A stretch of 64,000 nt of DNA from Tautonia plasticadhaerens (lineage in GTDB: Bacteria; Planctomycetota; Planctomycetia; Isosphaerales; Isosphaeraceae), in assembly GCF_007752535.1 (NCBI RefSeq), contig NZ_CP036426.1, positions 4,030,001 to 4,094,000 of the forward strand. Reading direction: 5' to 3'. The stretch's first letter is position 1. Every line of letters starts with the position of its first letter. Below the pieces are notes generated by a model. That model was not told the origin of the DNA. It was given only the letters and a program-made list of their open reading frames with translations, and searched no databases. Below, one piece after another: positions 54,097 through 62,743 of this stretch. The translations under genes were made by a program, and so were the position numbers.

Positions 54097-57000
54097 TCCC
54101 CTCCCGACGCCTCCCCCTCGGGGGGCTCGAACGGAGTGCTGCGGCGGTTCCGGAATTGCTCGCTGGTGACGACCCGGACGACCAGGTCGGAGAACCGGCC
54201 CCCGGCGTCGAGGTCCGCCACCATCCGCCCCACCAGGGGGCGGTCGGACACCAGCTCGGCCCGGCCGAGGGCGTAGCCCAGCAACTTCGCGCCGATCGTC
54301 CGGTGGAACCGGGGACGCTCCCGGCGGAGGTAGTCCCTCAGGCCGCCCGGCCCGGTGATCGTCGTCCCGTCGCTCAGGGTGCCCGAGGTGTCGATCTCCT
54401 GGCCGTCGGCGTAGGAGTCTCGCCATCGCCCCAGCGGGTCGAACTGCTCCAGGGCGAAGCCGAGCGGGTCGATCCGGGCGTGGCAGTTCACGCAGGAGGC
54501 GTCGGAGCGGTGCGCCTCCAGCCGCTCCCGGACCGTCAGGCCGTCGGGCAGGACCTCCTCGGCCGGGATCGAGCCCACGTCGGCCGGGGGGGGCGGCACC
54601 GGGGTGCCGACGACCCTCCTCAGCACCCAGTCCCCCCGCTTCACGGCGCTCGTCCGGAGCGGGGCGGACGTGACCGCCAGCACGCTCCCCATGCCGAACA
54701 GCCCTCCCCGGTGGTGGGTGTCCAATCCATCGACCCGGGCGAATTCGTCCTCCCGGAGCGAGTCGGCCGGGATCCCGTAGTGCTCGGCGAGCCGGCGGTC
54801 GAGGAACGAGTAGTCGGCGAAGAGGATCTCGTCGACGGGCCGGTCCTCCCGGACGAGGTGCCCGAAGAACGCCTCGGCCTCCCCGTACATCGAGCCCCGG
54901 AGCCGTTCGGTGAACTCGGGGAACGCACCCGTGTCGATCCCCCGATGGCGATCGAACCGGTAGAAGCCCAGCCACTGGCCGAAGAACTCCGAGGCCAGCC
55001 GCCCCGCCTTCGGGTCGCTGAGCATCCGGCGGGCCTGGCGGGCCAGCTCCCCCGGATCCCGCAACCGACCCCCAGCGGCGAGCCGACGCAGCTCCTCGTC
55101 GGGCATCGAGGACCAGAGGAAGTAGCTCAGGCGGCTGGCCAGCTGCCAGTCGTCCAGCGGGACGACCCCGGGCCGGTCCCCGGGCGTCGGCTCGGCCCGG
55201 TACAGGAACGCAGGGGAGACCAGGATCCGGGCGAAAAGCGCCCGGATCGCCCGGTCGTGGTCCAGCCCGGCCTCGGCCCGAAGCTCCCGGTAGAAGGAAC
55301 GCAGCCGACCCTGTTCGCCGGACGAGAGCGGCCTCCGCCAGGCGAGCCCGGCGAGCCGGAGGGCGTCCTCGACGTGGCCCGGCTCGGCGTCCTCCAGGGC
55401 CTGCCTCATCCCCTCAAGCTCGTCCTTCCAGCGCGTCACGAACGCCCGAGGGCCCTCCGGGATCGCTTCGATCGTCCCGGCATCCAGCGAGTCGATCGAG
55501 GCGTCGTCCAGGCCGAGCCCGAACTTCCGGGAGAGGAAGCGGAGGTTCAGGTCGTGGTACTCGAACGAGGAGAGCAGGTCGGTCCAGGCCCGGTCGAGCC
55601 GGAGCCTCGCGGCGTCGTCGGCCACGTGACGGACGAAGAAATCATCATCCCTGTGGTACTTGATGCTCGAATGGAATTCGTTCCGCTCGGGCATGTTGTA
55701 GGCGGCGTCGAAGGGGGCCGGGATCGGGTCCCGGTCGGAGGGGGCGGGCTCCCGGTGCGAGACCTCGGGCAGGAGCCGGGCGAACTCGGCGACCCCCTCC
55801 CGCCAGGACTCGACCAGCGGATTGCCCGGGTCGGCCAGCAGCGCCGAGGTGTCTCCCACCTCGGCCGCCGTCTCCCCCTCGACCTCCCCGTCGGCGACCC
55901 GGCATCGGACGATGCCGAACTCCCGACTCTCCTCGTCCAGCTCCACCTCGACCGTCAACCGGGCCGAGATCGCCCCCTCGGGGATCCGGAGCCGCACCGG
56001 CACCGAGGCCCCGCCGCCGATCGCGAAGTCCCCCTCGTCGATCGGGCCGCCCCGGGGATGCGAGCCGATCGCCAGCCGATCGGCCGATTCGGGATCCAGG
56101 AACTCGGCGATCGACCGGGGCCGGTCCCGTCGCCGGTCTTCCAGGCGGAGCCGGATCCGGGCGTCCCGCCAGAGGACCACCGCGTCCTCGATCGGGTGGT
56201 CGCTGGCCGGGGAGACGGAGAGGACGAACTCGGTGGACCTCGCCCCCTCGGGCCAGCTGATGTCGGCGGCCATCTCGTGCCGGGGGGCCACCCGGATCTC
56301 ACCGGCCGTGAGGACGGCCGCCTCCTCCTCGTCGCCGGCCGAGGCGGCCAGCGTGCTTTGCCACCCCCGGAGCCGTTCGCAGATGCCGAGGCATCGGGCA
56401 CGGGCCTCCTCCGGGCCCAGCTCGCCCGGGGGGGGCAGGGCCCGCCACTCGTCGATCACCAGGGAGAGCGGGAACGGGGCCTCCTCCCGGTTGAGGACCC
56501 GCCAGAGGTGCTCGCAGAGCCGGACGCTCCGGCCCTCCCGTCGGGCGAGCGTCGGGAGGTCGACGTCCCCCAGGCCCAGCTCCTCCCGATGCCGGTACTG
56601 CCAGGCCACGAGCAGGGCCGAGGGGTAGAGGTCCAGGCCGAACGGCTCGGCCCCCTCCCCGGCGGCGGTCCGGAAGCCGTGGGCCTGGTAGATCGCCTGG
56701 ATCCGGGTGATGGCCGACAGCTCCCGGCCGGTCCGGCCCGGATCCTCGAAGAAGCGCAGGGGGCCCGAGCCGACCACGAGGTGGTCGGCCAACCGCCTGG
56801 CGGCCTCCAGGTACCGCTCCAGGGTCGAGTCCTGCATGAACTGGCCGCCGCCGGCGTTGGTGAACCCCTCGCCGGCCACCGCGTCGCTGACGAAGTCGGC
56901 CCCCAGGTCCAGATCCACCCCCGTCAGGTCCTCGATCGTCGCGGCGTACTCGGCGCCGGTCAGCCGTCGCAGGGGGACCGGCCCGGGGTCCCCCTCGTGG

Positions 57001-57341
57001 CGTTCCACGTACTGATCGAGCGCCCCCTCGATGGCCCCGGCGATCGTCTCCCGGGTCTTGCGGGCCGGCTGGGGCATGTACTCCGGCGGCATCCGACCGT
57101 CCCGGACCACCCGGGCGACCTTCTCCCACTCCCGGAACCTCCGGCCCAGGTCGGGGGCCTCGGCCATCTGCTGGAGGTTGATCTTCGCCTCGGCGAACTC
57201 CTCGCCGTGGCACTCGACGCAGTAGCGCCCCAGCAGCGGTTTCAGCTCGGCCCCCAGCTCGTCCGCCGACGCGGGCGAGGGGACGATGCCGACGATCGAG
57301 GCGACCCAGGAGAGGGCCCCCCAGGGTGCGGCGTTCCTCAC
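54093..57341 (-). CDS. Planctomycete-type cytochrome (DUF1587/1592/1588/1585)
   Basis: 1,082 residues from the GTG at 57341, which has AGAGGAGGG upstream and begins the signal peptide. Haem motif CVECH is at 41-45 (planctomycete cytochrome C domain), followed by a long region of DUF1587, DUF1595 and DUF1592 type, and near the end a second CVNCH in [19 protein letters not shown] (DUF1588), then the DUF1585 tail. The family is abundant in planctomycetes and is thought to oxidise or cut polysaccharide-derived or other large substrates in the periplasm; no reaction is firmly known. The DUF1552 partner follows with an ATGA overlap. Confidence 0.94.
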   Translation of the reverse strand: MRNAAPWGALSWVASIVGIVPSPASADELGAELKPLLGRYCVECHGEEFAEAKINLQQMAEAPDLGRRFREWEKVARVVRDGRMPPEYMPQPARKTRETIAGAIEGALDQYVERHEGDPGPVPLRRLTGAEYAATIEDLTGVDLDLGADFVSDAVAGEGFTNAGGGQFMQDSTLERYLEAARRLADHLVVGSGPLRFFEDPGRTGRELSAITRIQAIYQAHGFRTAAGEGAEPFGLDLYPSALLVAWQYRHREELGLGDVDLPTLARREGRSVRLCEHLWRVLNREEAPFPLSLVIDEWRALPPPGELGPEEARARCLGICERLRGWQSTLAASAGDEEEAAVLTAGEIRVAPRHEMAADISWPEGARSTEFVLSVSPASDHPIEDAVVLWRDARIRLRLEDRRRDRPRSIAEFLDPESADRLAIGSHPRGGPIDEGDFAIGGGASVPVRLRIPEGAISARLTVEVELDEESREFGIVRCRVADGEVEGETAAEVGDTSALLADPGNPLVESWREGVAEFARLLPEVSHREPAPSDRDPIPAPFDAAYNMPERNEFHSSIKYHRDDDFFVRHVADDAARLRLDRAWTDLLSSFEYHDLNLRFLSRKFGLGLDDASIDSLDAGTIEAIPEGPRAFVTRWKDELEGMRQALEDAEPGHVEDALRLAGLAWRRPLSSGEQGRLRSFYRELRAEAGLDHDRAIRALFARILVSPAFLYRAEPTPGDRPGVVPLDDWQLASRLSYFLWSSMPDEELRRLAAGGRLRDPGELARQARRMLSDPKAGRLASEFFGQWLGFYRFDRHRGIDTGAFPEFTERLRGSMYGEAEAFFGHLVREDRPVDEILFADYSFLDRRLAEHYGIPADSLREDEFARVDGLDTHHRGGLFGMGSVLAVTSAPLRTSAVKRGDWVLRRVVGTPVPPPPADVGSIPAEEVLPDGLTVRERLEAHRSDASCVNCHARIDPLGFALEQFDPLGRWRDSYADGQEIDTSGTLSDGTTITGPGGLRDYLRRERPRFHRTIGAKLLGYALGRAELVSDRPLVGRMVADLDAGGRFSDLVVRVVTSEQFRNRRSTPFEPPEGEASGGE

Positions 57342-57798
57342 GAGATGCCCTCCTCTCGACCCCGGGAGCATCCGAATCGGACCGGGGCGAGCGCCCCCTG
57401 TCCTGTTTAACATACGGCCGAGCTCGACCCGTTCCTAGACGGTATCGCTCGGAAGTCCGTCGATCTCCAGGAGATCGGGGTGGCCCTCGGTGCCGTCGGG
57501 GTGCCGTGAGCGGGGAAGACGCGGGGACGGGATCGCGGCCAAGGCTGGTGGAAAGGGTCGCTCGACGGCGTCAATGAGGCGATCGGATCTCGGCTCGCTC
57601 CCCGCGACAGCGATCGAGAGAAGAGGCATGTGAGACGGTTGCCCCGCTTCGTACAATCGATCACGGTACGGATCGGGCGGCCAGGAGGGGGGCGGCCCGA
57701 TCCCGCGCCTTGCCTGCCCAACTCCGGGGGTCGAGCCGGGATCGGCGACGAGCCGGCCTCGCCCCGGGTCCGACCTCCTCCCTCGCCGGTCCCTCGCC
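57342..57798. other. Divergent intergenic region
   Basis: 457 bases between the cytochrome start on the minus strand and the FAD dehydrogenase on the plus strand. GC is lower than average from 57400 to 57660. A TACAAT at 57652-57657 could be the -10 for the dehydrogenase, and TATGTT on the minus strand at 57409-57414 could serve the cytochrome operon; neither has a good -35. Frames of 80 to 170 codons cross it but look spurious. Confidence 0.5.
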
Positions 57799-59391
57799 AT
57801 GTCCCTGCGCATCACGAACCTCTCCCTGCCCCTGGACGAGGAGGAGTCGGCCCTGCCCGGCCGGATCGCCGATCGGCTCGGCGTCGGCGACGCCGAGATC
57901 GGCCGCTGGCGGATCCTCCGCAAGAGCCTCGACGCCCGGCGACGGGACGACATCCGGTTCGTCTACACCGCCGAGGTCTCCCTGGCCGACCCCGACCGGG
58001 AAGCCGCCCTGCTGGGCCCCGACCGCGCCCCGTATGCCCCCGACTCCTTCGACTGGCCCGAGCCGGGGGAGTCGCCGATGGGGCATCGCCCGGTGATCGT
58101 CGGCTCGGGGCCGGCGGGGCTCTTCGCGGCCTATTTCCTGGCGCTGAGCGGGTATCGCCCGCTGGTCCTGGAGCGGGGGAGGGCGGTCAAGGACCGGGTC
58201 GCCGACGTCCGGGGCTTCGACGAAGGGGGGCCGGTCGACCCCGAGAGCAACTACCTCTTCGGCGAGGGGGGCGCGGGCACCTTCAGCGACGGTAAGCTCA
58301 CCAGCCGGGGGACCGGCCCCGACGTCCGGAGGGTCCTGGAGGTCATCGCCGACTGCCACGGCAAGCCCTCGGTCGTCTACGAGCATCGGCCCCACCTGGG
58401 CTCCAACCGCCTGCCCTTGATCGTCCGGACCCTGCGTCGGAAGATCGAGGAACTCGGCGGCGAGGTCCGCTTCTCCTGCCGGGTCGAGGACCTGGACCTC
58501 CGGGACGGCCGGCTTCAGGGCCTGATGACCAGCTCCGGCCACGTCCCGGGAGACGTGGCGGTGCTCGCCGCCGGCCACAGCGCCCGGGACGTCTACCAGA
58601 TGCTCCTCCGGCGTGGGGTGCCGCTGGAGTTCAAGCCCTTCCAGTTCGGCGTCCGGATCGAGCAGCCCCAGGAGGAGATCGACCGGGCCCGCTACGGGCC
58701 CTCGGCCGGGCACCCCGCCCTGGGCGCCGCCGACTACGAGCTGGCCACGCGGGCCGGCGACCGCGACCTGTTCACCTTCTGCATGTGCGCCGGCGGCTAC
58801 GTGATGGGCAGCGTCAGCGAGCCCGGCTACTTCTGCACCAACGGCATGAGCGAGAGCCGGCACGACTCCCCCTTCGCCAACAGCGGCCTGGTGGTGACGA
58901 TCGGCCGGGCCGACGTCGGCTCGGATCACCCGCTGGCCGGTGTGCACTTCCAGCAACAGGCCGAGCGCCGGGCGTACCTGGCGGCGGGCCGATCGTACCG
59001 GGCGCCGATCCAGTCGGTCCGCGACCTGATGGCCGGCCGGGCGAGCGTCGGGTCGGTGCCGAGCAGCTACCCGAGGGGGACGGTGGCCACCGACCTCGGC
59101 CTGATCATGCCACCGGTGGTGATGGAGGCCCTGGAGCGCGGGCTCCCCCGGCTCGACCGCTCCTTCCGGGGCCTGTTCCTCAAGGGGGCGACCCTGACCG
59201 GCCCCGAGTCCCGGGGCAGCTCCCCGGTGCGGATCCCCCGGGACTCGACCTCTCGGGAGAGCCCCGCCGTCCTCGGGCTCTACCCCTGCGGCGAGGGGGC
59301 CGGCTACGCCGGGGGGATCGTCAGCGCCGCCGTCGACGGCCTCCGGACCGCCCGGTCCCTCGTCTCTCGGTACGCCCGGCCGGGCTCCTGA
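57799..59391 (+). CDS. FAD-dependent dehydrogenase
   Basis: 530 residues, the COG2509-type uncharacterised flavoprotein. An N-terminal domain of about 90 residues precedes the FAD Rossmann motif (VIVGSGPAGLFAAYFLALSG). Family strings include NYLFGEGGAGTFSDGKL, the GVPLEFKPFQFGVRIE block and the closing YPCGEGAGYAGGIVSAA, which contacts the flavin. The enzyme is cytoplasmic; its substrate is not known. It converges on the next gene with a 39-base gap and is alone on its strand. Confidence 0.9.
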   Translation: MSLRITNLSLPLDEEESALPGRIADRLGVGDAEIGRWRILRKSLDARRRDDIRFVYTAEVSLADPDREAALLGPDRAPYAPDSFDWPEPGESPMGHRPVIVGSGPAGLFAAYFLALSGYRPLVLERGRAVKDRVADVRGFDEGGPVDPESNYLFGEGGAGTFSDGKLTSRGTGPDVRRVLEVIADCHGKPSVVYEHRPHLGSNRLPLIVRTLRRKIEELGGEVRFSCRVEDLDLRDGRLQGLMTSSGHVPGDVAVLAAGHSARDVYQMLLRRGVPLEFKPFQFGVRIEQPQEEIDRARYGPSAGHPALGAADYELATRAGDRDLFTFCMCAGGYVMGSVSEPGYFCTNGMSESRHDSPFANSGLVVTIGRADVGSDHPLAGVHFQQQAERRAYLAAGRSYRAPIQSVRDLMAGRASVGSVPSSYPRGTVATDLGLIMPPVVMEALERGLPRLDRSFRGLFLKGATLTGPESRGSSPVRIPRDSTSRESPAVLGLYPCGEGAGYAGGIVSAAVDGLRTARSLVSRYARPGS

Positions 59392-59430
59392 GGGGGAGGA
59401 CGAGGCGGGCACCCTCCGTGCAACCCGGCC

Positions 59431-61677
59431 TCATCGGGGGGCGCCGTCCGGCCACCCCCCGGCCAGCGCCCGGGCCCGGTCGATGAGCCCGAGCAGCGGG
59501 CGGCGGTACTCGGGGAGGAAGTCCTCGTCGATCGAGCCGACGAGGGCCGAGACGCCGTCGATCGCCCCCGGCACGTCCTCGACGGCCCCCGCCAGGGCCA
59601 GCCCGAACCAGGCCATCGCCGAGGCGAGTCGGACGTCCCCCGGGGCCTCGTCGAGGGCCCCGGCGGCGTCGAGCACCGGCCGGTCGACCGAGCGGGGCGC
59701 CTCCATGCCGGGCTCCCGATAGGAGACCGAAACCGCCAGCAGCTCGTCCCGGGTCGCGGGGTCGGCGGCGAGATATCGGGAGGCGAGGGGGGCCCCGGCG
59801 GCCCCCCGGCCGTTTTCCGTCGGCTCGACCTCGATCAGCAGCGTGGCCCGGTCGCCCGCCCTCAGGGCCGGCGCCCCCCCGGCGGGCCCCGGGGACGGCC
59901 GGCCGTCGAAACCGATCGGCCGATAGGAGGCGACCCGGGCCGGGTTGAACGCGACCTCGGCCGAGACCCCCTCGGCCACCACCGGCGGCGCCCCCGGATC
60001 CTCGTCGTCGGCCACCCGCCGGGCGACCAGGGCGATCCGGACGAGCCGATGCCCCAGGTCCCAGGGGGCCGCCACCACCCGGGCGTCGACCGAGACGGCG
60101 CCCCCGCCCCCGTCCCCCTCGGGCCCGGGGTAGGGGTAGGGGTAGGGGGGGGCGTTCACCAACCCGGCGATCGGCACCTCCCGGCCGATCGGCACGAGCC
60201 CGAGGTCGAGCCGGCGGCCGACCTCCTCGAGCGAGGCCCGGCCCGGGTCGACCGGCAGCACCGCCACCGGGTCGGCCTCCGGGCTCCGCCAGCCCGCCCC
60301 CGGCGCCCCCCCGGCCTGGACGAGCCCGTCCCCCAGGTTCGAGAGGATCACCTCGCCCCCCGGGCCGAACCGGGCCTCCGGCAGCGGCTCCCGGTCGAAT
60401 CGCAGGGCGTTGAGGAGCCGGCCCGACTCGACGTGGTAGACCGACATCGACCCGTCGGCCCCCTCGGCGAGCAACTGCGAGCCGGTCGCGTCGAGCACGA
60501 CCTCCCGGACCGGCGCCGGCAGCGCGATCCGGTTGCGGACGTGGCCGTCGGCCAGCTCGATCACCTCGACGACGTTCCCCGCCTCGACCTTCGCGGCCCG
60601 GCCGCCCGCCCGCCCGGCCGCCCCCGGGGCGATCCCCGGCGGGTCGGGAGCCGCTCCGTCCTGCTTGGCCTGCATCATCCCCATGCCTGCCATGCCTGCC
60701 ATGCCTGCCATGCCGCCGGCCATCTCCCCCGTCGCCGGGCGGCCCGGTCGTTCGGGGGAGAAGCCCATGCCCAGGCTCGCCGCATCGCCCTGGGGCTGCC
60801 CGGCCTGGGTCTGAGCCCGGAGGGCGGTCGACTGGCCCAGTTGACTCGGCTCGTCCCGGAGATCGGCGGGGACCTCCCCCGGCCCCCGCCCGGCCTTCCG
60901 GGCGGCCTCGCCCGGTCCCGCCCCCCGCTCGAAGCCGCGAGCGACGGCAAACCCCTCAGCCTCCCGATCGGCCGGCTCACGGAAGGCGACCGCCGGGGCC
61001 TCGTCGATCGCCCCCTCTTGGAAGTCCCGGTCCGGCGGCAGGGCGACCATCGGGGAAGCGGCCATCGACCGGGCCGGGGCCGGCGGCGGCCCGGCCCCGG
61101 CGGCCGGGGAGGACGGCTCGGCCGGCACGAGGGCCACGGCCGCCTCGTCGACCCGGCCCGGCCCGGCCTCGGGCTCCGGCCCGGCCTCGGGTTCGACGGC
61201 CGGGCCGGCCGGGTCGGCGTAGGCCAGCTCGGCCTCGGCGGCCCGGGGGGCGGGTGAGGGCCCGGACAACGACTCAGCGACCGACGCCGCCCGGCCGGGG
61301 GCCGACGCTGGCAGCGACAGCCGGCCGATCCCGAAGCCCCCCGCCGCCAGCAGCAGCCCCGCGGCCAGCGCCGCCAGCGCCCGACGCATCGGCAGCAGGG
61401 ACGCGGCCGACCCCCCCGGCCCCGGCCTCGGCGCCGCCTCCTTCGGGCCCCCGACGAGCCGGGCCTCCAGGTCCAGCCGCTGGACGATCGACAGCCCCGG
61501 CGAGGGCTCCTGCCGGAGCGACTCGGTCAGGATCGCCGCCGTCTGGCGGACCCCGGCGACGAACCGGGACGCCTCGGGGCTCGTCGCCAGCAGGGCCTCG
61601 ACGGCGGCGCGGTCGGCCTCGTCCAGCTCCCCCAGGGCGAAGGCGGTCAGTCTCGGGTCGTCGGGGTCGAAGGTCAT
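59431..61677 (-). CDS. YfbK-related membrane protein lacking its vWA domain
   Basis: 748 residues. Residues 5-40 resemble the N-terminus of anti-sigma-type proteins (LTAFALGELDEADRAAVEAL) but without the Cys/His zinc site. A transmembrane helix lies near 100-122. A long Ala/Pro/Gly-rich region follows, with a Gly-Met-Ala repeat, then a WD-like strand pair near residue 400. The C-terminal 220 residues match the flanks of a YfbK/von Willebrand protein: APWDLGHRLVRIALVAR (Trp539) is the pre-vWA strand, and VAFNPARVASYRPIGF (Phe577) opens the DUF3520 tail. Only about 38 residues separate them, so the roughly 170-residue vWA domain with its metal site is absent. It lies 66 bases behind an ECF sigma gene, so it is probably its regulator. 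Confidence 0.8.
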   Translation of the reverse strand: MTFDPDDPRLTAFALGELDEADRAAVEALLATSPEASRFVAGVRQTAAILTESLRQEPSPGLSIVQRLDLEARLVGGPKEAAPRPGPGGSAASLLPMRRALAALAAGLLLAAGGFGIGRLSLPASAPGRAASVAESLSGPSPAPRAAEAELAYADPAGPAVEPEAGPEPEAGPGRVDEAAVALVPAEPSSPAAGAGPPPAPARSMAASPMVALPPDRDFQEGAIDEAPAVAFREPADREAEGFAVARGFERGAGPGEAARKAGRGPGEVPADLRDEPSQLGQSTALRAQTQAGQPQGDAASLGMGFSPERPGRPATGEMAGGMAGMAGMAGMGMMQAKQDGAAPDPPGIAPGAAGRAGGRAAKVEAGNVVEVIELADGHVRNRIALPAPVREVVLDATGSQLLAEGADGSMSVYHVESGRLLNALRFDREPLPEARFGPGGEVILSNLGDGLVQAGGAPGAGWRSPEADPVAVLPVDPGRASLEEVGRRLDLGLVPIGREVPIAGLVNAPPYPYPYPGPEGDGGGGAVSVDARVVAAPWDLGHRLVRIALVARRVADDEDPGAPPVVAEGVSAEVAFNPARVASYRPIGFDGRPSPGPAGGAPALRAGDRATLLIEVEPTENGRGAAGAPLASRYLAADPATRDELLAVSVSYREPGMEAPRSVDRPVLDAAGALDEAPGDVRLASAMAWFGLALAGAVEDVPGAIDGVSALVGSIDEDFLPEYRRPLLGLIDRARALAGGWPDGAPR
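60682..60717. repeat. Nine-base tandem repeat coding Gly-Met-Ala
   Basis: Three perfect CATGCCTGC units (60682-60708) and a fourth with two changes (to 60717), in frame inside the YfbK-related gene. They encode a Gly-Met-Ala run and could vary in copy number. Confidence 0.85.
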
Positions 61678-61743
61678 CGGCGCTTCCCCCGGCCGCTTCG
61701 GGCCGCGGATCCGGTCGAGAGTCTCGGGATCGGTTCGGCGGCC

Positions 61744-62307
61744 TCAGGCATGTCGGCCCGGCGAGGCGGCCCCGTCGTCGGGGACCCCCAGCCGCCCCCG
61801 CAGCGACTTGAGCCCCATGTGCAGCAGGTATCCCACGTTGCCCACGCTGAAGCCGGTGATCCGGCTGATCTCTTTATAGGAGAATCCCTCCTGGAACCGC
61901 AGCCGGATCACCTCCTGCTGCGACTCCGGGAGCATCGCCATCAGCCGGAGGACCCGGTCCAGCTCGTCCCGGCGCTCCTGGCCGTCGGCCGGGTCGGCGT
62001 CGGCGGCGGGGACGACGCCCAGCCTCGTCTCGGGGTCCCTGGATCGACTCACGCGGCCCTCCTTGCGGAGCACGTCGAGCGCCCGGTTGCGGCAGACGGT
62101 GAACAGCCACTCGGCCAGGTGCGGCTCGACCCGTCCCCGGTCCTGCCCGCAGAGCTTCAGGAACGTCTCCTGCACGATGTCCCGGGCCGCCTCCACCTCG
62201 CCGACGACCCGCACGGCGTAGCGCGTCAACGGCCCCTCGAACCGCTCCACGGCGGCCCGGATCCACCCGTCCCGGTCGGTCGCTGCCGAAGGGTCCCCGC
62301 CCGCCAT
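61744..62307 (-). CDS. ECF-type RNA polymerase sigma factor
   Basis: 187 residues from the ATG at 62307, with GAGGGG upstream. Region 2 reads AARDIVQETFLKLCG with the RALDVLRKEGRV segment, and region 4 reads LPESQQEVIRLRFQEGFSYKEI followed by a recognition helix (ITGFSVGNVGYLLHMGL). A GC-rich, charged spacer joins them. The downstream gene on the same strand encodes a membrane protein with an anti-sigma-like N-terminus, so a classical sigma/anti-sigma arrangement is likely. A kinase gene begins on the other side of the shared intergenic region. Confidence 0.92.
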   Translation of the reverse strand: MAGGDPSAATDRDGWIRAAVERFEGPLTRYAVRVVGEVEAARDIVQETFLKLCGQDRGRVEPHLAEWLFTVCRNRALDVLRKEGRVSRSRDPETRLGVVPAADADPADGQERRDELDRVLRLMAMLPESQQEVIRLRFQEGFSYKEISRITGFSVGNVGYLLHMGLKSLRGRLGVPDDGAASPGRHA

Positions 62308-62380
62308 CACCACCCCTCGTCCCCGGTCCGGCCTCCCGAGCCCCCCGCCACCAGGATAACGGACCCCGGCCGCCGATCTT

Positions 62381-62580
62381 AGGGGGACGCCCCGGGGAAT
62401 CCCCGGGGCGGGCGGGCCGTGCCGGGGTGGCTGGCGTCTCGTCCGCGAGACCCCGGTGCGATGGCCTCCCGGCCGGGGTCGCGCGGACGAGACCCCGGCC
62501 ACCCACTCCCGGATTTTCACCGGCTTCTTCTTGCGCGACTCCTCAGGGGGACGCCCCGGGGAATCCCCGGGGCGGGCGGG
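62381..62580. repeat. 36-base direct repeats, each containing a palindrome
   Basis: Identical 36-base copies at 62381-62416 and 62545-62580. Inside each, GCCCCGGGG pairs with CCCCGGGGC around AAT (62389-62409 and 62553-62573). They bracket the large palindrome described in the next entry. Confidence 0.85.
62425..62504. repeat. 80-base near-perfect palindrome
   Basis: Outer arms 62425-62447 and 62482-62504 match at 21 of 23 positions when one is reversed. After one unpaired base on each side, inner arms GACCCCGG (62449-62456) and CCGGGGTC (62473-62480) pair perfectly, leaving a 16-base loop. In all, 32-base arms with three mismatches. Confidence 0.85.
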
Positions 62581-62743
62581 CGGGCGGGGGCCCGGCCCCG
62601 CCGCTCCCCGCTTGATTCCGGGACGCGAGGGCTGCAACCATTGACCGACGCCCGACCGGCCCGTCGACCGTCGACCCGCCCGGGTATCCGGGCGTCCCGA
62701 GCCCGATCCGACCCGATCGGCCGGAACTCCCCGAGACGACCGA

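Larger units (their letters stand above)
62308..62743. other. Divergent intergenic region with a structured repeat element
   Basis: 436 bases between the sigma factor gene and the kinase gene. It contains a 36-base direct repeat and a long near-perfect palindrome (separate entries). TTGACC at 62641-62646 faces the kinase, but no -10 lies at the right distance. No gene is seen. Confidence 0.6.

Noticed and set aside
54156-57410. Plus-strand open frame antisense to the DUF1592 cytochrome gene
   Set aside because: Absence of stops follows from high GC in the third codon position of the true gene; no recognisable domain.
57435-57953. Minus-strand frame of 172 codons in the divergent gap before the FAD dehydrogenase
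   Set aside because: It has no ribosome site or domain and overlaps the start of a well-supported gene on the other strand.
62381-62580. CRISPR array
   Set aside because: Only two copies of a repeat, separated by a palindrome and not by a unique spacer of normal length, and no cas genes.
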